Positions 60,253 through 64,000 of a stretch of DNA of 64,000 nt are shown piece by piece. Where the stretch lies: assembly GCA_033344795.1 (NCBI GenBank), contig JAWPMS010000001.1, positions 1,612,001-1,676,000 of the forward strand. The letters are read 5' to 3'. Below the pieces are notes generated by a model, which did no database searches, was not told where the DNA came from, and saw only the letters and a list, made by a program, of their open reading frames with translations. Position numbers and translations under genes: made by a program. The DNA is from SHLQ01 sp033344795. Lineage in GTDB: Bacteria > Actinomycetota > Acidimicrobiia > Acidimicrobiales > SHLQ01. Each line of letters begins with the position of its first letter. Positions within the stretch are counted from its first letter, which is position 1.

Positions 60253-61455
60253 TCACGGTCGTGACAGTATGGCGGCCGCACCGACTCCCGAACCCCCGTG
60301 CGCCACGACGAGTCCGAGGTCGCTTCCCGTTCGATCGAGTTCATGAGCCGCCGCAGTGACGAGGATTGCCCCGGTGGCACCCATCGGGTGGCCCATGGCG
60401 AGGTGGCCACCGTTCGGGTTGATGCGATCAGGGTCGATGTCATGGTGCGCGTGGAACATCGCGGGTATCACGGCGAACGCCTCCATGTACTCGATGAGTT
60501 GCATCTCGCCGAGTGAGCGGCCGGTTCGCTCGAGGACGCGTGTCATCGCGAATTCCCCCGCCGTCAGTTGGGCAACCTCATCACCGCCTGCGTCAACAAC
60601 CGCGTCGAGACGTGCGAGAGGGGTCAGCCCGAAACGTGCGCCAACGTCGGCATTTCCGAGCAGCAAGAGCGACGCGCCATCGGCGATCGGCGGGCAATGG
60701 GCAATGGTGTGTCGATGTTCGATCGGTTCGCTGCCGGGCCCCGCGAGGATCTCGTCGTATCGATCGGCTCCCATGCTGGCAAACACGGGGTCAAGCGAAT
60801 CGAGGTTTTGTTGTTCGAGGTCGGCCTTGATGGTTTCGTCACGATCGAGCAGCAGCGCTCCGTCCTGAGCACGGACCGCGACCACCTGGTTGTCGTATTT
60901 CCCCTCGGACCACGCCCGCTCTGCGCGCCGATGCGATTCGATGGCCACCGCATCGAGCACATCTCGCGTGATGCCATGTCGTACGGCGAGATGGTCCGCC
61001 GCGACGCCGACTGGTGCGAAACGAAGTCTCGTTGCAACTTCGTCGTCGGTGTAATAGCTCGCTCCATCGTGCAGGAACGGAACGTGAGACATCATCTCGA
61101 TCCCACCGGCGATCGAGACCGAGACTTGGCCGCTCGCAATCGCGGCAAATGAGTTGCCGATCGCCGTGAGCCCGCCGACGCAGAAATTGTTGATCGTCTG
61201 GGCGGTGGCTGTGCGAGGGAGACCTGCCTCGAGCTTCGAGACCAGCGCGAGGTGTCCGCCCTGAGGTCCAATCTGTCCGACACAGCTGAGGTTGATCGAC
61301 TCGACGGAATCGATCACGTCTTCACCCAGGCGCGAACGAAGCGCGTCCACGAGTTGTGCGACGAGCTGGTGAGGAAGCAGTGAGGACAACCCGCCGCCTG
61401 GACGGCCCTTCGCACGAGGCGAGCGGAGCGCGTCATAGATGAACACGTGGGTCAT
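60253..61455 (-). CDS. Thiolase-family acyl-CoA acyltransferase lacking the second catalytic Cys
   Basis: The 400-residue product follows the thiolase fold. The nucleophile Cys92 is in INNFCVGGLTA, EMMSHVPF follows, and the GHPMGATG His (about 356) is present. Ordinary thiolases end with a CxGGG-type loop carrying a second catalytic Cys. Here the loop reads VVAHGGSGVG, and the Cys position is Ala or His. That could mean altered chemistry, loss of thiolysis, or an unusual substrate. It is followed on the same strand by the rsgA promoter. There is no obvious beta-oxidation partner nearby. Confidence 0.85.
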   Translation of the reverse strand: MTHVFIYDALRSPRAKGRPGGGLSSLLPHQLVAQLVDALRSRLGEDVIDSVESINLSCVGQIGPQGGHLALVSKLEAGLPRTATAQTINNFCVGGLTAIGNSFAAIASGQVSVSIAGGIEMMSHVPFLHDGASYYTDDEVATRLRFAPVGVAADHLAVRHGITRDVLDAVAIESHRRAERAWSEGKYDNQVVAVRAQDGALLLDRDETIKADLEQQNLDSLDPVFASMGADRYDEILAGPGSEPIEHRHTIAHCPPIADGASLLLLGNADVGARFGLTPLARLDAVVDAGGDEVAQLTAGEFAMTRVLERTGRSLGEMQLIEYMEAFAVIPAMFHAHHDIDPDRINPNGGHLAMGHPMGATGAILVTAAAHELDRTGSDLGLVVAHGGSGVGAAAILSRP

Positions 61456-61471
61456 CGGATTGGAATCCGGC

Positions 61472-61900
61472 CTAGTCGTCGAACGTCTCGTAGTTCTCGC
61501 GCATCTTGTTGATCGAGATGGTGATCATTTCCTCGAGCACGCCCTGATCGACGTCGGCGAGCTTGTTGATGTAGAGGCAACTTTTTCCGATCTTGTGCTT
61601 TCCCAATCTTGCGAGCTGGTCGGTGAGATCTTCGTAGCCGGGCATGAGGTAGACGACGAGGTTTGCCTTCCGCGGCGAGAAACCCACGATCATGAAGTCT
61701 CCCTCGCGACCGCTTTCATAGACGTAGTGATAGCGACCGAAACCGATGATCGACGGCCCCCACATCTTTGGTTGGTTGCCGGTGAGTCGGCCCATGATTT
61801 CGAGCAGCGCCTCGGCGTCAGCGCGACGAGTGTCGTGTTCGACGCCCGCGACGAACGTTGCGGGACTGATGGACGTCGGTTGGGTCTTGTTGTCCGCCAT
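61472..61900 (-). CDS. DUF1801 (YdhG-like) protein
   Basis: The 142-residue protein has MGRLTGNQPKMWGPSIIGFGRYHYVYESG and VGFSPRKANLVVYLMPGYE, then LGKHKIGKSCLYINKLADVD, typical of the DUF1801 domain. Such proteins are small, cytoplasmic and of unknown function; some are linked with metal or stress responses. It starts 45 bases after the MDR dehydrogenase stop on the same strand and precedes the thiolase, so the three may be cotranscribed. Confidence 0.85.
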   Translation of the reverse strand: MADNKTQPTSISPATFVAGVEHDTRRADAEALLEIMGRLTGNQPKMWGPSIIGFGRYHYVYESGREGDFMIVGFSPRKANLVVYLMPGYEDLTDQLARLGKHKIGKSCLYINKLADVDQGVLEEMITISINKMRENYETFDD

Positions 61901-61945
61901 GTCTGAGTTTCGCGCTCCCGGAGCATCGGCTCAAACCAAGGTCAG

Positions 61946-62992
61946 CTACGGCGCGATGAAGACCTTTCCTCGCGGATCACGCAATACCTCGGCGAGGGTC
62001 GACATGACGTGCGTCAGCTGCACCGTCGCGCCAACATCGGTGTGCCAGCGCCCATCGGCGAAGCGTGCTTGGACCTCTCCGAACACCGCAAGCTTCTCCT
62101 CGAGTGGAGTGTTGGTCATCCACGGAGTCAGCCAGAAGCCGCGGATCTCCTTGAAGAGGAAGATCAGCTCGCCGGGGTTCGACATCGGCGGCGTCTCTGG
62201 GCTCAGTGATCCGTAGATGAGCCACGTGCTGTTGCGTCCCATCGCGTTGAAGATCTTGGTGGAGGTCGCATCGACGACCGCGTCGATGAACATCTGGGGT
62301 TTGTGCTCCGACATTGCCGCAGCGAGTTTCGCATCGAAGTCTGAATCGGTCTGATTGAGGATCACTGTGGCCCCGAGATCGTTCAGCACGTCGTCGTGCA
62401 CATCGCGCCGAACGATCACTATCGACGCGAGCCCAGCGTCCCGGGCGAGCGCAATGATGAACTTCGACACTTGGCTTGCACCGGCGGTCAACACCACGCC
62501 TGGGGACCCGGCAGCTCTTGCTTGTTCGAACATCGCCGCGGCAGTGAGCGGGTTCACGATGAATCCTGCCGCATCGTGATCGTTCACAGAATCGGGCATC
62601 GGTATGCACAACAGGGCATCCGTGATTGCGTGTGTGGCCCACGTGCCAGAGCCGGTTGGAGGAGCGACGAAGCTCACTCGCTGACCGATCAGCGATGCCG
62701 CATACGGGTCATCGCCGGAGGCAATCACGGTGCCGACTCCCTCGAAACCAGCCGCCTTGCCCTGTTGGCGCGGCTGACCGTATTCGCCTTTCAAGAAGTG
62801 CAGATCCGACGGGTTGATCGTCGCCAGAGTCATCTCTATCAGAACCTGCGCGTCGTCGAGCTCTGGTAATTCGACTTCCCCTACTTCGAGGTAGTCGTCA
62901 AACGATTCGTACCTGATGTGTCCCTCAGGAGATGACGTGTAGCCGTTCTGCTTCTGGAGGAGAGCGGTGAACGTGTCCGGGATGGAGGTCAT
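61946..62992 (-). CDS. Zinc-independent MDR dehydrogenase (MECR/quinone oxidoreductase-like)
   Basis: The 348-residue product has INPSDLHFLKGEYGQPRQQGKAAGFEGVGTV, GTWATHAIT, NPLTAAAMFEQARAAG and the cofactor region VVLTAGASQVSKFIIALA. It belongs to the enoyl-reductase/quinone-oxidoreductase side of the MDR superfamily, using NADPH. ATG 62992 follows TAACCT by 6 bases. Its substrate is unknown. Confidence 0.8.
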   Translation of the reverse strand: MTSIPDTFTALLQKQNGYTSSPEGHIRYESFDDYLEVGEVELPELDDAQVLIEMTLATINPSDLHFLKGEYGQPRQQGKAAGFEGVGTVIASGDDPYAASLIGQRVSFVAPPTGSGTWATHAITDALLCIPMPDSVNDHDAAGFIVNPLTAAAMFEQARAAGSPGVVLTAGASQVSKFIIALARDAGLASIVIVRRDVHDDVLNDLGATVILNQTDSDFDAKLAAAMSEHKPQMFIDAVVDATSTKIFNAMGRNSTWLIYGSLSPETPPMSNPGELIFLFKEIRGFWLTPWMTNTPLEEKLAVFGEVQARFADGRWHTDVGATVQLTHVMSTLAEVLRDPRGKVFIAP

Positions 62993-62998
62993 CCATGG

Positions 62999-63004
62999 AG
63001 GTTA
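62999..63004 (-). promoter_or_regulatory. Candidate -10 element (TAACCT) of the MDR dehydrogenase
   Basis: On the minus strand TAACCT lies 6 bases before the ATG at 62992, matching the leaderless pattern. Confidence 0.45.
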
Positions 63005-63034
63005 TGTCGTCGCGCCGTCAGCGCCGCACGCGGT

Positions 63035-63907
63035 TCAGCCTTGGTAACTGGCGAGGACTTCGTCGAAACGGCTTTGGACCAGGTCCATGAACACCGGCAG
63101 TCGCCGGGGTCGGATGCCGCAGAATTGCAGCCATCGCACCGCATCGTCAGCGAGTGGGGTCACCGCCGAGTTGGCTTCGTCTTCATCGCTGAGGAGCACA
63201 TCGGAGATCGCGTTCGCCGCAGCGACGGCGTGGGTGAGTGTGTCTGAGTTGGCAGCGACATCGTGGTGTCGGGTCACCGCGATCTGGACCGACATCGGGA
63301 AGCCCCAACCCCGCAGGACCGCGCCGCCGATCTCGGCGTGATCAGCTCCAAGGATTTCGATCTCCACTTCGTGGAGTGGCCTACCGGTCTGCTCTGAGGT
63401 GCTGACCATGTATTCGATGACCGAGGGAGCCAGGCTCTCGGCGATCACGAGCTTGCCAACGTCGTGCAACAGCGCCGCCGTGGATGCCATGGCGGGAATC
63501 CGCACGGGTGACTGATGAGCGATCACCTCGGCGCCGACCGCTGCGGCGAGCGAGTGCATCCACATCGCATTTGCATCCAGCCCGTACGCCGGAATGGCTG
63601 CGGACATGCGACCTTGCATCGCCCGCTTCATTGCCATGATGAGTACTTCTGACGTGCCAAGGCGAGCGACCGCGTCGGCTACGTCGGCAATCTCATAACG
63701 AGCGGCTGCCGTTGCGGAATTCGCGCGACGCAACAAGTCGACGCTCAGGACGGGGTCGTATCTGATGACGTCTGCAACTTCGACAAGACTTGCGTCTGGG
63801 TCCGAAGACAACTCGAGCAACTTGGTGATCGAAGCTGGCAGCGGGTCAATCCTGCCGGCCGCCTCGAGAATGTCGTCCCGACTGAGTACTGCATTTCGCG
63901 TGTTCAC
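63035..63907 (-). CDS. HDOD domain protein
   Basis: The 290-residue protein starts with a segment LPPLPASITKLLELSSDPDAS-like (IDPLPASITKLLELSSD) and has VADVIRYDPVLSVDLLRRANSA, LGTSEVLIMAMKRAMQG and AALLHDVGKLVIAE, the degenerate HD site of HDOD proteins. HDOD proteins are signalling adaptors, often linked to cyclic-di-GMP, motility or stress. The start is GTG with GGAG upstream. A 13-base-loop hairpin lies in its leader. Confidence 0.85.
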   Translation of the reverse strand: MNTRNAVLSRDDILEAAGRIDPLPASITKLLELSSDPDASLVEVADVIRYDPVLSVDLLRRANSATAAARYEIADVADAVARLGTSEVLIMAMKRAMQGRMSAAIPAYGLDANAMWMHSLAAAVGAEVIAHQSPVRIPAMASTAALLHDVGKLVIAESLAPSVIEYMVSTSEQTGRPLHEVEIEILGADHAEIGGAVLRGWGFPMSVQIAVTRHHDVAANSDTLTHAVAAANAISDVLLSDEDEANSAVTPLADDAVRWLQFCGIRPRRLPVFMDLVQSRFDEVLASYQG

Positions 63908-63928
63908 CTGAGCTCCGCCTTTTCAAGG

Positions 63929-63957
63929 TTCCTACCTATTGCAGTCTTCGGTAGGAA
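63929..63957 (-). other. Inverted repeat in the HDOD gene leader
   Basis: TTCCTACC (63929-63936) and GGTAGGAA (63950-63957) form an 8-bp stem with a 13-base loop. A third CCTACC is at 63993-63998. It may be an operator or an RNA hairpin; no riboswitch family matched by eye. Confidence 0.4.
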
Positions 63958-64000
63958 GGGCGCTCATACTGAGTCGCAATTGGCCTGTTTGACCTACCAA

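Noticed and set aside
63908..64000. Cyclic-di-GMP riboswitch upstream of the HDOD gene
   Set aside because: The conserved GEMM core sequence is missing; only a simple inverted repeat is seen.
1..64000. CRISPR array or prophage
   Set aside because: No regularly spaced direct repeats, cas genes, integrase or phage structural genes were found.

Overview
The window is GC-rich, gene-dense bacterial DNA with short intergenic gaps, many ATGA/GTGA start-stop overlaps and frequent GTG/TTG starts. Gene content and order point to the phylum Actinomycetota: a glnII/glnA pair with a GlnR-like regulator, a topA with a lysine-rich tail and no zinc fingers, and the order HAD phosphatase - Tad pilus genes - DUF1998 helicase - STAS/anti-sigma pair - topA - holB, which I recall from Mycobacterium and Streptomyces. 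The protein style (Ilumatobacter-like, class Acidimicrobiia) is an inference from memory, not a database match. No mobile element, CRISPR array or rRNA was seen. No stretch longer than about 300 bases lacks a gene.

Region by region. 1-2.7 kb: end of an NMT1-like lipoprotein, RidA, a small membrane protein and an MDR oxidoreductase. 2.8-7.8 kb: nitrogen block with a GlnR-like regulator and type I glutamine synthetase (minus strand), divergent type II glutamine synthetase, a strong terminator, and glutamine-dependent NAD synthetase. The gap between the two synthetases carries three 11-bp-spaced GTTCAC-like repeats. 7.9-12.1 kb: a membrane-anchored protein, a group-2 sigma factor, a selenocysteine tRNA, a CopC-like protein, an epoxide-hydrolase-like enzyme and a DOMON/CBM9-like secreted protein.

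12.1-34.5 kb is a large sugar/cyclitol catabolic locus controlled by a LacI-type repressor with two matching palindromic operators. The minus arm is lacI-xylA-phyH. The plus arm is iolE/mocC, an ABC importer (lipoprotein, very long permease, ATPase), a PanB-like enzyme, iolC, iolB, a 2-hydroxyacid dehydrogenase, a Gfo/Idh/MocA oxidoreductase, iolD, a second Gfo/Idh/MocA, a desaturase-Rieske fusion that looks like fused MocD and MocE of rhizopine catabolism, an RmlD-like reductase, iolG, an SDR, a second iolB and a LacD-like aldolase. Together these could import a substituted inositol, remove the substituent oxidatively, and pass it through the inositol pathway (IolG-IolE-IolD-IolB-IolC-aldolase). 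This locus is the best candidate for a little-described system here.

34.5-51.2 kb: a PQQ-type sugar dehydrogenase lipoprotein, a HAD phosphatase, a Tad/Flp pilus operon, an FN3 lipoprotein, the DUF1998 helicase, a BldG-like STAS/anti-sigma pair, NhaA, TopA and a proline-rich membrane protein. 51.2-64 kb: an LPG-synthase-like membrane protein, tmk, holB, coaA, an alpha/beta hydrolase, a protein with a ribbon-helix-helix-like tail behind a strong palindrome, a truncated ECF sigma factor, dinB with a LexA box on its start codon, a thioesterase, rsgA behind a 13-codon leader peptide, an atypical thiolase, a DUF1801 protein, an MDR dehydrogenase and an HDOD protein. Across the window a TAnnnT hexamer lies 6-8 bases before many start codons, which suggests widespread leaderless transcription.
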